From NCBI GenBank assembly GCA_963718635.1, contig OY970367.1:4402001-4466000 (forward strand): DNA of 64,000 nt, given 5' to 3'. A program made the position numbers and the translations under genes. How positions within the stretch are numbered: position 1 is the stretch's first letter; the number at the start of each line of letters is the position of its first letter. The notes under the pieces were generated by a model. The model did no database searches. It had not been told where the DNA came from and saw nothing but the letters and a program-made list of their open reading frames with translations. The DNA is from JAIOQJ01 sp963718635. Its GTDB lineage: Bacteria; Planctomycetota; Planctomycetia; Gemmatales; Gemmataceae. Shown piece after piece: positions 45,620-56,482 of the stretch.

Positions 45620-46196
45620 AAAAGCGGCCCCGTGGTTTTGCGACTATAAACTCGGCAACTTTTTATTGCATAACGATGGCGCAGGTTCGCAATTTTTGGC
45701 GATAAGACTATACCTGTCGCCAAAGCAAAAACGACGAAGATAATCGCTGAAGTTGGTTCCCGTAACACAGCAGGCGAACCGTTTTGGAGCAAGGCAGCTG
45801 TTACGGCAGCTATGGATTCCACGAGCAATCCAGTTGGGTAAAGGGTGCGGGCGAACTCCGAAGTGGTACGGCTGCTCCCGAATGGAAAACTAGTCAACCG
45901 AGAGAATCATCATACCTCGAAAACCCGCTGCCGCTTAAATATTTTCATCAACACGTTAGAAACTGGTTCATTAAGGCAAACCCAATCGTCGAGCCCGGGC
46001 GCCGCCAAATTCTCCAACCTATTCGGCGAATTGATCCAACACACATAACCCGCAAACGGGAATGCCGTTCTGCGTCGGTTATTTAGAATTGGCTTGCTCT
46101 CGTTTGCTTCACAATTCGATGACTTTATTGGATCTTCTTAATCACATATTGAATTCGTGTCGATGCAATTGAAGTGCCGCGAAAGGGGTTCGGTCG
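45620..46196. other. Intergenic region, no convincing gene
   Basis: It holds the presumed promoters of the divergent sulfatase and GT4 genes. A 93-codon frame on the minus strand starts with TTG and has no protein-like features, so it is not called. Confidence 0.5.
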
Positions 46197-47432
46197 ATGG
46201 GACTAAGATTACTGTTTCTGTGCGACGAATATCCTCCGGGGAAACATGGCGGAATTGGCACGGCCGTGCAGTCGCTGGGCCGAACACTCGTGCAAATGGG
46301 GCACGACGTCACAGTCGCGGGCCTCTACGATCCGAGCTACGGCGGCGATGCTTTTTTCGCGGACCAAGGTGTCCATGTTCATCGTTTCTATCGCGATGTG
46401 ATACGGCGAGGCCGCAAGCCGCTATTGGTTCGTGCGGCTCGCAAGGTCGCGCGCCGCCTTCGTTTACCATCGGGCGACCCGCACCCGGACTTGCGCGCCT
46501 ACCAGCGAAGCGTATGCGAATTGATCCGTCGCAACAGAATCCAACTGGTCGTGACGCCTGATTTTTCCGAACACGTGACTCGTTGCGCCAGCTATCGGCA
46601 CCCTGCGCGCTGGCCCGTTCCCACGGTTGCAGTCATACACGGGGGCTTCACTTACCTACACCGACAAGCTGGCATTGCGGTTCCCGAACATTGGTATCGC
46701 ATGGAGCGCGACCTGCTTTTGCAGGCAACGACGGTTGCAGCGGTTAGCCGCTTTGCCGCTCGGACAACGGCTGCTAATTTCAATCTCGATCGTCCAATTA
46801 CGGTTTTGCACAACGGCATTGCCATTCGAGAGCATTACCCACCCGCAGCGCGCGACGATCTCCAGGCGATCTACGTCGGGGCACTGTGGGAATCCAAGGG
46901 CGTTTTTCAACTCGCGAAGGCTTGGAATAAGGTTCACGCATCCCTCCCGAGCGCGCGCCTATTAATCCTTGGAAAAGGGCCGACCGATCCCGTCCAAGCC
47001 CATCTGGCGACCGAGGCCCGCCAGAGCGTGCACTTTCTGGGGCATGTCGATCGGGACACTGTGTATCAACATCTCTCCGAGTCGGCAGTCGCCGCGCTGC
47101 CATCGTACGGTGAGACATTTGGACTAACGGCGCTGGAAGCGATGCAATCGGGCGTGGCGACGATCTTCACCGCAAGAACTTCTGGTCCGGAGCTGATTGA
47201 AGATGGACAAGACGGCCTGCTGATCGACCCGGACGACGTGGGGGGGCTGGCTGCCGCGATGATTCGTCTTTTGAGCGATCATGGTGCACGCGATCAACTG
47301 AGCCGCAATGGCCGCGCCAAGGTGATTCGCGATTTTGACATCGGAAATGTAGCTGGGAAGTACGTCGATTTCTTCGAATCGACGTTGGATCAACGGCACA
47401 AGCCCGTTCATCGCGGTGGCCGCGCCGCGTAA
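46197..47432 (+). CDS. GT4-type glycosyltransferase
   Basis: 411 residues. GT-B fold: N-terminal MGLRLLFLCDEYPPGKHGGI (GGxG loop), C-terminal IYVGALWESKGVFQLAKAW, LLILGKGP and SYGETFGLTALEAMQSGVAT with the E-x7-E site. It uses NDP-sugars in polysaccharide or glycan assembly. The three-domain fusion gene follows after 30 nt, so they are likely co-transcribed. Confidence 0.9.
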   Translation: MGLRLLFLCDEYPPGKHGGIGTAVQSLGRTLVQMGHDVTVAGLYDPSYGGDAFFADQGVHVHRFYRDVIRRGRKPLLVRAARKVARRLRLPSGDPHPDLRAYQRSVCELIRRNRIQLVVTPDFSEHVTRCASYRHPARWPVPTVAVIHGGFTYLHRQAGIAVPEHWYRMERDLLLQATTVAAVSRFAARTTAANFNLDRPITVLHNGIAIREHYPPAARDDLQAIYVGALWESKGVFQLAKAWNKVHASLPSARLLILGKGPTDPVQAHLATEARQSVHFLGHVDRDTVYQHLSESAVAALPSYGETFGLTALEAMQSGVATIFTARTSGPELIEDGQDGLLIDPDDVGGLAAAMIRLLSDHGARDQLSRNGRAKVIRDFDIGNVAGKYVDFFESTLDQRHKPVHRGGRAA

Positions 47433-47462
47433 AGCTCACGTCGTTATCGGAAGGATTCGTCA

Positions 47463-50045
47463 ATGGGTACAAGCAACTGGCACAACGTTCCCTTTTGCGT
47501 TGAAGGGCTGATGAAGATCGCCCCAAACAGGGTTCTGGATGTGGGCGTCGGATACGGCCGCTGGGGCATGATCGTACGTGAATTCTGCGAACTATGGTCG
47601 TGGCGTTTGACACCCGGAGATTGGAAAGTCCGAGTCGAAGGGGTTGAGGGCTTCGCGCCCAATATCCACGAATATCACCGCCACTTTTACAACAAGATCC
47701 ACGTCGGCGACTTTCGCGATATCGCGCCGACGTTGCCTCGCGATTGGTCCGTCATTATCTTTGGCGACGTCATCGAACACTTCGACAAGGAAGAAGGGCT
47801 AGCGCTGCTTCGTTGGGCCGTCGCCGCGAGCGATTACGTGATGGTCAATGTGCCGCTCGATGATGTGTGGCCGCAAGGCGAGGCCTACGGGAATACGATG
47901 GAGAAGCATCGCAGCGTGTGGACCAGCGCCGATTTCGATGCGTTTCCCGTCTGCCGGTGCCAGCATTTTAGAGATTATATCGATCGACCGTTCGCAGTTT
48001 TTTTTATCTCAGTCGCCGATCCGATGAATCTCAAGGAAAAACTTATCTCTAACAGTACACAAAAAAGTTGTCCAGAAACTCTGCCGTCGAACCTGAAACT
48101 TTTGAGTCTGCCCGAAGATGGCCCGCGCGTATCAGTGATAGTTGCCGCCTACAATGTCCGGGACTACATCGGACAATGTCTCGACTCGTTAGTCTATCAG
48201 ACAATATCCGAAATCGAGATCATTGTCGTTGACGATGCCTCGACCGACGGCACTAGCGATATTCTGAAACTCTATGCAAATGAACACCGAAACATTCGCT
48301 ATCTGCGGCACGACCACAATCGAGGTCTTTCGGCGGTGCGCAATACCGGCATGGCCGCCGCTACAGGCAAGTTTGTGGCCTTTCTCGACGGCGACGACTG
48401 GGCTTTTCACGACATGATGGGCGTGCTTCTCGATAAGGCGGAAAGCACGCAATCTGAGATCGTTATCGCCGACTTTCAGACCTTCGATAATAAAACGCTG
48501 ACTTTCGGGCTCCGTCGCGACCTATCAGCCAACGGTTCACTTCGAATCGGTGAAATTCCAGATGCCGCCCGACAGCGTGGGCTTTACGACCATTGCAGCG
48601 CAGTCAAAAAACTCTATCTCCGGTCCTTTCTCGAAAGCCACCAATTGGCTTTTATCGAAGGGCACCTCTACGAAGACGTCCGGTTTCATTACGCCGTACT
48701 GCTCGCGCACCCGCGTATGGCAATTCTGGAAAGACCGGTGTTCTATTACCGCATCAATCGTCCGGGCCAGATCACGGAAATGGCCGGCGAAAAAGTCCTG
48801 TCGCTTTTCGATTCCTTCGCCGCCAATGAGACGCTGCTGGATCGCGAAAAGGCATGCCACAAGATCTGGTCGTCGCTGTTGGCGCGGGAACTATCAATAG
48901 CCGACTGGGTCGGGCAACGTTGCGCCCCCGCTATTCGCGCCGATTATTTCAGGGCAGCAGCGCGCCATTTCAACAATTTGCCGACGCCCATCGTCAACCG
49001 CTTTTGCAAGGATGCACCCCTGGAGCAAATTTACCAACTTTTCAGTCTACTTCGGGGTCGCCACGCTGTTGCCGGAGATGTGCCTATAACATGTCGACTT
49101 CAGGCCTTAGTACGCAAATATGGCGTTAGGTTGCTGCCTCGGCTAGGCCGTCAGACGGTCAATAAAGCCAAACATACTGTCAAGACTGTCGTTAAGAGGG
49201 CAGTCGCCGTCCTCACTCGGCTTCCTGAAATCCGAGAAAGGGTTGCTCGGGTCGAGGAACTTCAACGGATGCGCATGCGCGACGAGCGCCGCCAAGGCAT
49301 CCTGCGCGGCGAGGCGTGCGCCCGCTGTTACACGATTCTTGGACAGTCAATCGTTCTATTCGATCGCCCGTCTCACGAATGTACAATTCAGATTGTGGAG
49401 CAAATGGCAACCGATTTCTACCTGAGTCAGTTCATAGCCCTCAGGCCAGGCGATGTGATTGTCGATATCGGCGCGCACATCGGCGCCTTCGCTCTACCAC
49501 TTGCCAAGATGCATCCCGAAGTCAAAATCTATGCCATCGAACCGGCGCATGAAACGTTTGAGTTGCTATGCCGCAACATCGCCGTGAACGGCGTCAAGAA
49601 CGTTATTCCACTGAATTTCGCTTTAGGTGCGGACCGACAGGCGCCCCTCTTCAAACACTGCGTCGACTCCGCCCAGACAACGCTCGATCAGAGTAAGGCA
49701 AGCCACGAAGACTGCTTTACAATCACCAATGTCAACGTTCGCTCCTTTGACACGTTGCGCACAACGCACGGCATCGATCAGTGTCGCATTCTGAAAGTCT
49801 CCGCTCCCGGATCAATTCGAGAGATTCTCGCGAATCTACCTACCGACAACTGGCTTGACTTCTTAACCGGCGCCTCGACCGGGGATGAATACCCGGCGGA
49901 TGTGATAGCTGAAATCGCCAAACGGGCAGCCACTTCCTACTGCTGGCGCATCGTTGACGATCGCCAAGAACCGCACTGCATCTTTCACCGCGGGCACCGC
50001 ACAACCCGATTGGCGCCGCCACTAGAGCGCAAACGGTCTGCATAA
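47463..50045 (+). CDS. Three-domain fusion: methyltransferase, GT2 glycosyltransferase, FkbM methyltransferase
   Basis: 860 residues. Residues 1-190: class I SAM methyltransferase fold (RVLDVGVGYGRWG, VIEHFDKEEGL). Residues 220-420: GT2 (RVSVIVAAYNVRDYIGQCLD, VVDDASTDGT, FLDGDDW). Residues 420-640: helical part with a basic segment (VNKAKHTVKTVVKRAV). Residues 660-850: FkbM family methyltransferase (VIVDIGAHIGAFALP, IYAIEPAHETFELLCRNIAV). Together these would transfer and methylate a sugar. With the GT4 gene upstream, a surface-glycan role is probable. Confidence 0.88.
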   Translation: MGTSNWHNVPFCVEGLMKIAPNRVLDVGVGYGRWGMIVREFCELWSWRLTPGDWKVRVEGVEGFAPNIHEYHRHFYNKIHVGDFRDIAPTLPRDWSVIIFGDVIEHFDKEEGLALLRWAVAASDYVMVNVPLDDVWPQGEAYGNTMEKHRSVWTSADFDAFPVCRCQHFRDYIDRPFAVFFISVADPMNLKEKLISNSTQKSCPETLPSNLKLLSLPEDGPRVSVIVAAYNVRDYIGQCLDSLVYQTISEIEIIVVDDASTDGTSDILKLYANEHRNIRYLRHDHNRGLSAVRNTGMAAATGKFVAFLDGDDWAFHDMMGVLLDKAESTQSEIVIADFQTFDNKTLTFGLRRDLSANGSLRIGEIPDAARQRGLYDHCSAVKKLYLRSFLESHQLAFIEGHLYEDVRFHYAVLLAHPRMAILERPVFYYRINRPGQITEMAGEKVLSLFDSFAANETLLDREKACHKIWSSLLARELSIADWVGQRCAPAIRADYFRAAARHFNNLPTPIVNRFCKDAPLEQIYQLFSLLRGRHAVAGDVPITCRLQALVRKYGVRLLPRLGRQTVNKAKHTVKTVVKRAVAVLTRLPEIRERVARVEELQRMRMRDERRQGILRGEACARCYTILGQSIVLFDRPSHECTIQIVEQMATDFYLSQFIALRPGDVIVDIGAHIGAFALPLAKMHPEVKIYAIEPAHETFELLCRNIAVNGVKNVIPLNFALGADRQAPLFKHCVDSAQTTLDQSKASHEDCFTITNVNVRSFDTLRTTHGIDQCRILKVSAPGSIREILANLPTDNWLDFLTGASTGDEYPADVIAEIAKRAATSYCWRIVDDRQEPHCIFHRGHRTTRLAPPLERKRSA

Positions 50046-50162
50046 CTCCTGCAACTGGCGAAAATGTACACGCGCATCATAGACTAAGAAAAGGGACCCA
50101 GCCGAAGATGAAAACCACTACGACGCGGAAGCTTGAACCCGACCCTTTTTTCATATTCTGCT

Positions 50163-51368
50163 CTACGGGCTTTTCGCCTCGTTATCCTTCACCTTCCCAC
50201 CACTTAAATCCCGCTTGAAGTAAATCGCTGGATGCCCATCGCGTTGCGAACGGAACATCAAATAAACCGCATCATTAGCGGTGGCGATAAAGGGCAGGCC
50301 GCCTTTGGGTGTGAGCGTAAGCGTCGGGTTCCACGTCTTGCCGGCGTCAACGGATTTGCAATACATCAATCCTTCTTTGGCTGTCCATGCCATGTGGACC
50401 ATCGGGCCGGCGCGGACCATCACGGGATAGAGTTCATCCCCCGGGGTTTTGGTGACCTGCCGCTTCTCGTTCCATGTCTCACCCGAATCGGGCGAATGCA
50501 AATAAAAGATATCGTAATGGCCGCTTTGACGGTCGCCATAGATGAGATCGATGTCTTTTCCCGCAATATTGATCGAAGGGAAATAGGTATAGTCCGGCGG
50601 CTTCGTCAACGCGGTTTCCGCTCCCCATGTCTTTCCCTTATCCGACGAACGCCGGTAATAGACGGACATTCCTTTTCCGGGCGCCGAGTCACGATTGTCG
50701 TTCCAAGCAAGTAGAACGTTCTTACCCTCAGCAGTGATAGCCGGATCTTCCGACCGGCCACCGGTGCGACGCGGGGCGTTTGAAATCTGCTGTTTCTCTT
50801 CCCACGTCGCGCCATTGTCGGTCGAGCGCCGAAAATAAACCACGCTATTTTTGTCGTCGTCGGCATAGACTGTGTTCAGCGAAACGTAGACAGAGGCGCC
50901 CGCAGATGCCACGCCCGGCCACCATTTAGTGGCGCCCAGTGCGACATCCTCTCCCCATGTTTTACCGGCATCGGTTGATCGCTTATAGTAAGAAGTGGCG
51001 CGCGGGGTGCCACCTTCACGCAGAAACACCAGATGCAGCGTCTCACCCGAAAGGGCGATGAGCGCATTGGAATCAGAGCCCGGCGTCGGCGAAATGCGTG
51101 TGTCTTCGCCCCAACTCTTTCCTTGGTCGGTTGAACGTCGATAATGAATCGCGCTTTCCTTGCCTTTCATATCCGTCCACACCGCGTGCAAGGTGTTCCC
51201 AATGGCAATCAGGCATTGGCCCATATTTTCGTTTAACCCCGCCGAGGTTTCATTGACGGAGAGTTTGATCTCCTCTTCCCAGTCGGCTTGGGCTTGTAGA
51301 GGGAGCATCAGAAATAGCATGGCCACGATGGGGGTGATTCCAGGTTCTGCTTTTTTTCGTTCTTTCAT
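50163..51368 (-). CDS. Secreted sialidase-like BNR-repeat protein
   Basis: 401 residues with a signal peptide (PIVAMLFLMLPLQAQADW). At least six Asp-box motifs are seen: STDQGKSWG, STDAGKTWG, STDNGATWE, SSDKGKTWG, SPDSGETWN, SVDAGKTWN. These form a six-bladed propeller like exo-sialidases. Whether it is an active sialidase is not shown, as the catalytic triad cannot be placed. Confidence 0.8.
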   Translation of the reverse strand: MKERKKAEPGITPIVAMLFLMLPLQAQADWEEEIKLSVNETSAGLNENMGQCLIAIGNTLHAVWTDMKGKESAIHYRRSTDQGKSWGEDTRISPTPGSDSNALIALSGETLHLVFLREGGTPRATSYYKRSTDAGKTWGEDVALGATKWWPGVASAGASVYVSLNTVYADDDKNSVVYFRRSTDNGATWEEKQQISNAPRRTGGRSEDPAITAEGKNVLLAWNDNRDSAPGKGMSVYYRRSSDKGKTWGAETALTKPPDYTYFPSINIAGKDIDLIYGDRQSGHYDIFYLHSPDSGETWNEKRQVTKTPGDELYPVMVRAGPMVHMAWTAKEGLMYCKSVDAGKTWNPTLTLTPKGGLPFIATANDAVYLMFRSQRDGHPAIYFKRDLSGGKVKDNEAKSP

Positions 51369-51415
51369 TCTTTCGTGCTTTCGTGTTTAGTATTGGACTT
51401 GGAATGCCATTTCGC

Positions 51416-54400
51416 TCACGGATTCAGTTCCAACTTAAACGCTCGGTAGCGTACCTCCATTGAGCCGCCGGAATGAAGCTGCAATGCGAAGATGCCGCGT
51501 TTCGCTATCAGTGGGTCGTCCAGATCAACGCATAAGTTCCCGTTGATCCATGTCTGGATCTTGCTTCCCTTGGCCACGATGACATAGTCGTTCCACTCGT
51601 CCTTCTTCACATGCATATCGCCGGAGTTCTTCCAAAGCAATCCGCGAGCATTCTCCTCGTAGAGCTTTCCCCACCAGCCGGCGCCGACGTCGGCCTGTGG
51701 CCCGCGCATCTCGCCGTTCGGCAATGCTTCACTGCGGAATTGCACGCCGCTGTTTTCTTTGTCCGGCGTCAATTTTACTTGCAGTGTCAGCTTGAAATCG
51801 CCGGCCGCCAAATGGCTCTTGAGAAACTCGTTGTGCTTGAGACCGGGACTCTTGCCGACCAGTTCGCCGTTCTCGACCGACCACAGTTTCGGGTCGCCGT
51901 ACCATCCGGTTAGATCCTTGCCGTTGAAGAAGTCTTTGACATTGTCCACTGTCGCAAGCATCGGCACTTGTTGCGGGTTCTGCAAATAAGCGATCAAGGC
52001 GCGGAATTCGTTTTCCTTGAGCGTTTTGAGGATGTCGTCCGGCATCATCGATACATCGCTCGACCTGCGCGATTCAATCTCTTTCTTTGGCAGGATCAAG
52101 ATTTCGTTGGCTGTTTGCACCGTAACTAAATCGTTGACCTCTTGTTTGACGATGCCGGTGATCTTACGGCCATTGTCCATCTCAAAAATGGTGACGGCAT
52201 AGTCTTTGGGAATGACCGCGCTCGGATCGAGGACGTTCTCCAACAGGTAGTCGAGATTGGGCCGATTGGAACCAGTGATGTCCGGCCCGATCTTGCCGCC
52301 GATGCCATAAAGTGTGTGACATTGTGCGCACGTTTTCTGATAGACGGCCCGGCCATAGGAAAGGTCGGGCGGCGTAACAGATTTCGTCAGGAGCATCTTC
52401 TTCGTATCAGCGATCAGCTTGATCTTCTCGGCAGGCGTTCGCCGAGTGATGCCCCAGACAACGCTGATTTGCTTTTCAACCTCGGCATCGTTGAGATTCA
52501 TCATCGAGCGGACGATGTCGGCTGAAACGTCGGCCGGGGCAATGATTTTTTTCTCGATGCCCGCGAGCAGTTCCTTCGCATAGTTGGAACGCGAGGCAAG
52601 CGTGTTGAGGGCGTCGCGCTTCTCTTCTGAATTGAGGGTAGTGTAGATGGCGAGGATGGCGGCGGGCGTCTTGGGATCGTCGTAAGCCGCGAGGCCTTTC
52701 AAAGCAGCACCGCGCATACCGGGCTCAGCTAACAGCGTCTGCAAAACCGGCGCGAGATCCTTGTCTTTCGCATCGAGCAGCGCTTGCAAAGCATTCTGCC
52801 GTTGCGGTACGCCGGCTTTGATATTTGCCAAAATTTGCCGCATTCCTGCCAGAGCCTTGGCATCGCCGAAGGTTACGGCAAGTGTCGTTGCCTGCGCGCG
52901 AATTTCCGGATCGTTCGGAAGCTTTGCATAGACATCTGTCCAATTATCGGGCATCGGAACCTGACGACGGCCTTTGAGTCCTTCGTTGATGGAGCGCAAT
53001 ATCTCAGCCTGAAGGTTGCTGTCAGTTGACTTGCCGAGCGCTTCGACGACAAGCTTCATTGCTTCAACCGTTCCGGACGAGCTGATTTTGCGAACCATGA
53101 AGTTGCGGACGACCGGAATCTTGCCCTCCAGCGCAACTTTAAGCACCTTGCTCACATCGTTGTCGGACAGGGGCTCGAGCGCATACCAATACATAAGTGG
53201 CAAATTGTGATCGGTACCATCTTCTTCGTGAGCGAGCAGTTTTGCCAACGTCTGCACACGCATTTCCATTGCGTAGGGGTCGTCAACTGGCCGTTGTAGT
53301 CGGGACGCAATAGCAAGGCGTTCCCCTGCCGAACTCTCATTTGCCGCCCACCATTCAAATAGATTTTTCGGGACTGGTTTGATATCATCAATATCTCTCA
53401 GGCGATAAATCCAACTCTTTATATAGGCCGACTGATTGCTTTTTATCATCTCCTTCAGCAAGGCGCCGTTGAGTCGATCTATAGCCTCTAAGGCGAAGAG
53501 GGCACGCAAACGTCTCGATTCATCCTTGTGATTCTTGGCAATCTCCTGCAATGAGCGTGTCGTCTCATTGTCGAGTTTTTTCGCCGCCGCTCTCTCTTGC
53601 AATATCCGCCGCGCATGCCGCACATACCATTCGTTCTCATGCAGTTGATACTGCGCCAATTCCGCATCGGTGCATTTCTGCAAATCCAGCCCCTTCACCA
53701 CCTTCACATCCTTGTAACAAATCTTGTAGATGCGCCCGTTGCTTCTGTCCCAAATGTTGGGGTCGTTGTGATGGCATGATTGTTTGTCGTACCAGTCCAT
53801 TAAATAGACGTTGCCGTCGGGGCCATAAGTCAGGTTGATGAAGAGGGCCCACTTGTCGTTGGAGAGCAGAAAGTCCGGGCTCCGTGTTGCGACGTAGCCT
53901 GAGCCTTTTGGCGTCAGCGTATCGACGTTGATGCGATGGCCGTGGATATTGCCCATGAACATCTTGCCCCAATACTCTTTGGGCCAACTGCCGCCCTGAT
54001 AGATCATCACGCCCGAATGGGCATGGCCGCCGCCGGCTTCGTCGGAGCGATTGTTGCCGCCGTGTGGATTGGCGCCGACGTAATGCCGATGTTCCGCAAT
54101 GGTTTGGATGTCGGCATAGGTATAAGGATTGAAGTGCGTGCCTGCTTGCCTTTGATAACGACCGCCGGGGATGATGTAAAAGTTGTGCGGGATTACGCAC
54201 GCTTCCACGAAGGCATGGCCGTACTCGTTGAAATCGAGCCCCCACGGATTGCTGGTGCCGTGGGCGAAAACTTCGAAAACATGCTTAACCGGATGATAGC
54301 GCCAGACGCCGGCGTTGATGGGGGTGCGCTTGTCGTCGGGATCGCCCGGCTTGCCGACTTTAGAATGCGTGAACACACCGTGACAGCCATAGAGCCAGCC

Positions 54401-55452
54401 GTCCGGTCCCCAGGTGAAGGTGTTGAGCGTTTCGTGCGTGTCCTGATAGGCCCAGCCATCCAGCAAGATCTTTGGCTCGCCACTTGGTTTGTCCTCGCCT
54501 TCCTTAATGGGCACGAACATCAGGTAAGGCGCTGCACCAATCCAAACTCCACCAAAGCCAACCTCCAAGCCGCTGACAAGATTCAGGCCTTCCATGAAGA
54601 CGGTGCGCTTGTCGAATTTGCCGTCGCCATCCACGTCTTCGAAGATCACAATGCGATCTTTCCCTTGGCCTTCCGGTTGGCGTTTCGGGTAACTGTAAGC
54701 CTCTGCCACCCAAAGTCGGCCGCGGTCGTCGAGACACATGGCAATCGGCTGTTTCAGGTCCGGCTCGCCGGCGAAGAGTTTGACCTCGAAGCCAGGCGGC
54801 ACCGTCATCGCCTTGGCCGCCTCTTCGGGCTTCAGCCCGGCGTGCTTGTAAACGTCGGCCGGCCCGGCGACAACAGCTTTCGGCGCGGCGCAACAGTAGG
54901 TTTCTCTTGGTGAAAACGGAAATCGTCGAAGTTGATGTGCCCCCATGGGCCGGAGTCTTTGTCCACGATGCGGATAAAGATCTCCTTGCCGGCCAGATCC
55001 TTGAGATCAATGACCACGCGGTCCATGGTCTCCTTCTCTTCGCCCGAGGCGCGGAAGAAGACTTTGCTATCGTCCTTTGAGACAAGTTCCACACAAGTTG
55101 TGGGCCGCGGGCCGCCGCCAACGAGAAAGGACGCCCAAGGGTGAGTCACTTTGAAGGGAACAGAAGTGAGCGTGCCTTGACCCTTGTCGCCATACTTCTC
55201 AAAGCCGCCGACCCAGTATTCGCCCTGTTGTTCGCTCTTTTCGCCCTTCCGACGCTTGGCAATCGTATCTCCTTTAACCGGCTGGCCCTTGAAGGCATCG
55301 CCTTCGGCCTTCCAGTCTTTGAGCGTGCCGGCCTCGAAGTCAAGATTAAGCGGCTTGCCATCCGCGCCCAACGGCAGAACCCCGGCATCGGCGGCACGAA
55401 GCGCGAACGAAAGAACGCACGAGAATAGAGTCGTGAAAAGGAAGCGGGACAT
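51416..55452 (-). CDS. Secreted PVC-type cytochrome c with propeller, HEAT region and DUF1080 (one frame break)
   Basis: About 1345 residues after joining frames at about 54905. A signal peptide (MSRFLFTTLFSCVLSFALRA) is followed by a jelly-roll-type domain (ASFLVGGGPRPTTCVELVSK). Next is a propeller dehydrogenase-like domain (PPGFEVKLFAGEPDLKQPIA, WVAEAYSYP), then alpha-helical repeats and the heme-binding CAQCH near 52320. The C-terminus is DUF1080 (DLTGWYGDPKLWSVENGELV). This is a planctomycete-type multi-domain electron-transfer or sugar-oxidising protein. Exact substrate unknown. Confidence 0.85.
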
Positions 55453-55539
55453 GGATCAATCCCTGAGAGTTACGAGTTGGTCGGCCGAAGCGATGAAGGC
55501 AATATATGCAAAAGATGCTGATGCGAAGATGTCAACTCC

Positions 55540-56359
55540 CTACTGTCGGCCGGCCACAAGATGACGCACCCACTCACTGTCTGCCTGACTCAATGCCCGT
55601 TCGGGAACTGGCTCTTCCAAGTAGCGAATGCTTCGCGGGCGGATGCTTAGATCAAAGGCAGCGCTGAAGGCTGAGGCCAAATCGAGCGGCAGGTCGGGCC
55701 GGCCAGGGCCAACAGGAAGACCTACAACCGGTAATGGGTCTTGTAGGCGCAGCGGATATCCCTCTTCGTTTCAGCCGATACCCGTCTTACGAGCGACAAA
55801 GATGAAATAGGGCGTCTCAGGAAGTTCAGGAAACAACCGTCGCGATGGATTGTCGCCGTCACGCAACAGGTCGATTTCCATGAAGTGAGCGCGAGACGTC
55901 AAAAATTTCATCCGCTTTTCCCGGTAACGCGGAGCGTAGTTGCCTTTTTTGTTGGCTGGACAAAGCACTTCGACTACCGCTAACACGCGTGAAAACTGGC
56001 CCAACTCGCGCACCACAAGGTAGTTTTGTTTGATCCGTTCCACGGTCTCCGGGTCGAGAACGACTTCATGGATGGCCTGAGGCTCCGCAACCGCAACTGA
56101 GCGAGATCCTGAAAGGGGCTCGTTCCAAGCGGGATTGGCGACATCGAAGCCGATTGTTTGACCCGGCTCACCTATAAGTACGATTTCACCGCTCGGCTCG
56201 CGCTGATAGACCGTGCGTTCTACGTCGATCCAGCAGCCGAGGCCCTGAGCAAGGGGCAATGATTGCCTAGCAAGTTCTCGCCATAAACCAAGCGTGAAAC
56301 CCCTGCCAGCGCGGGTTCACTTCGATGAAGGGGTCCATGCCAGGAAATGGAGATGGCAT
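55540..56359 (-). CDS. DUF4058 family protein (frame break and in-frame TGA)
   Basis: The family start MPSPFPGMDPFIEVNPRWQG is present at 56359. The frame changes near 56288 and continues ELARQSLPLAQGLGCWIDVE. It runs to KTGIG at 55774, where an in-frame TGA (55773-55771) stops it. The same frame then continues NEEGYPLRLQDPLPVVGLPV to a TAG at 55540, matching the usual family end. So an entire family-length protein is present apart from one stop and one indel. Function unknown. Confidence 0.65.
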
Positions 56360-56392
56360 CGCGAAGTTCCTCGGACGACTGCTGTAAATTAT

Positions 56393-56482
56393 GGCGAGCC
56401 GAATTGGGTAAGCAATCGGGTTCTGGAACCGCGCACTCGCGCTGCTTAACTTAACCCGATTGTTCGCGCAATTCGGCTCGCC
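56393..56482. repeat. Nested inverted repeat
   Basis: Outer arms GGCGAGCCGAATTG (56393-56406) and CAATTCGGCTCGCC (56469-56482) are perfect inverses. Inner arms CAATCGGGTT (56413-56422) and AACCCGATTG (56452-56461) also pair. It directly abuts the isomerase stop. Confidence 0.85.

Noticed and set aside
45616..45897. 93-codon minus-strand frame overlapping the sulfatase start by 4 nt
   Set aside because: The TTG start and composition are not protein-like; the overlap alone is weak support.
53936..54913. 325-codon plus-strand frame
   Set aside because: Antisense shadow of the PVC cytochrome gene.
55771..55773. Selenocysteine codon
   Set aside because: No clear SECIS hairpin follows, and the position is not known as a Cys in the family; kept only as a low-interest finding.
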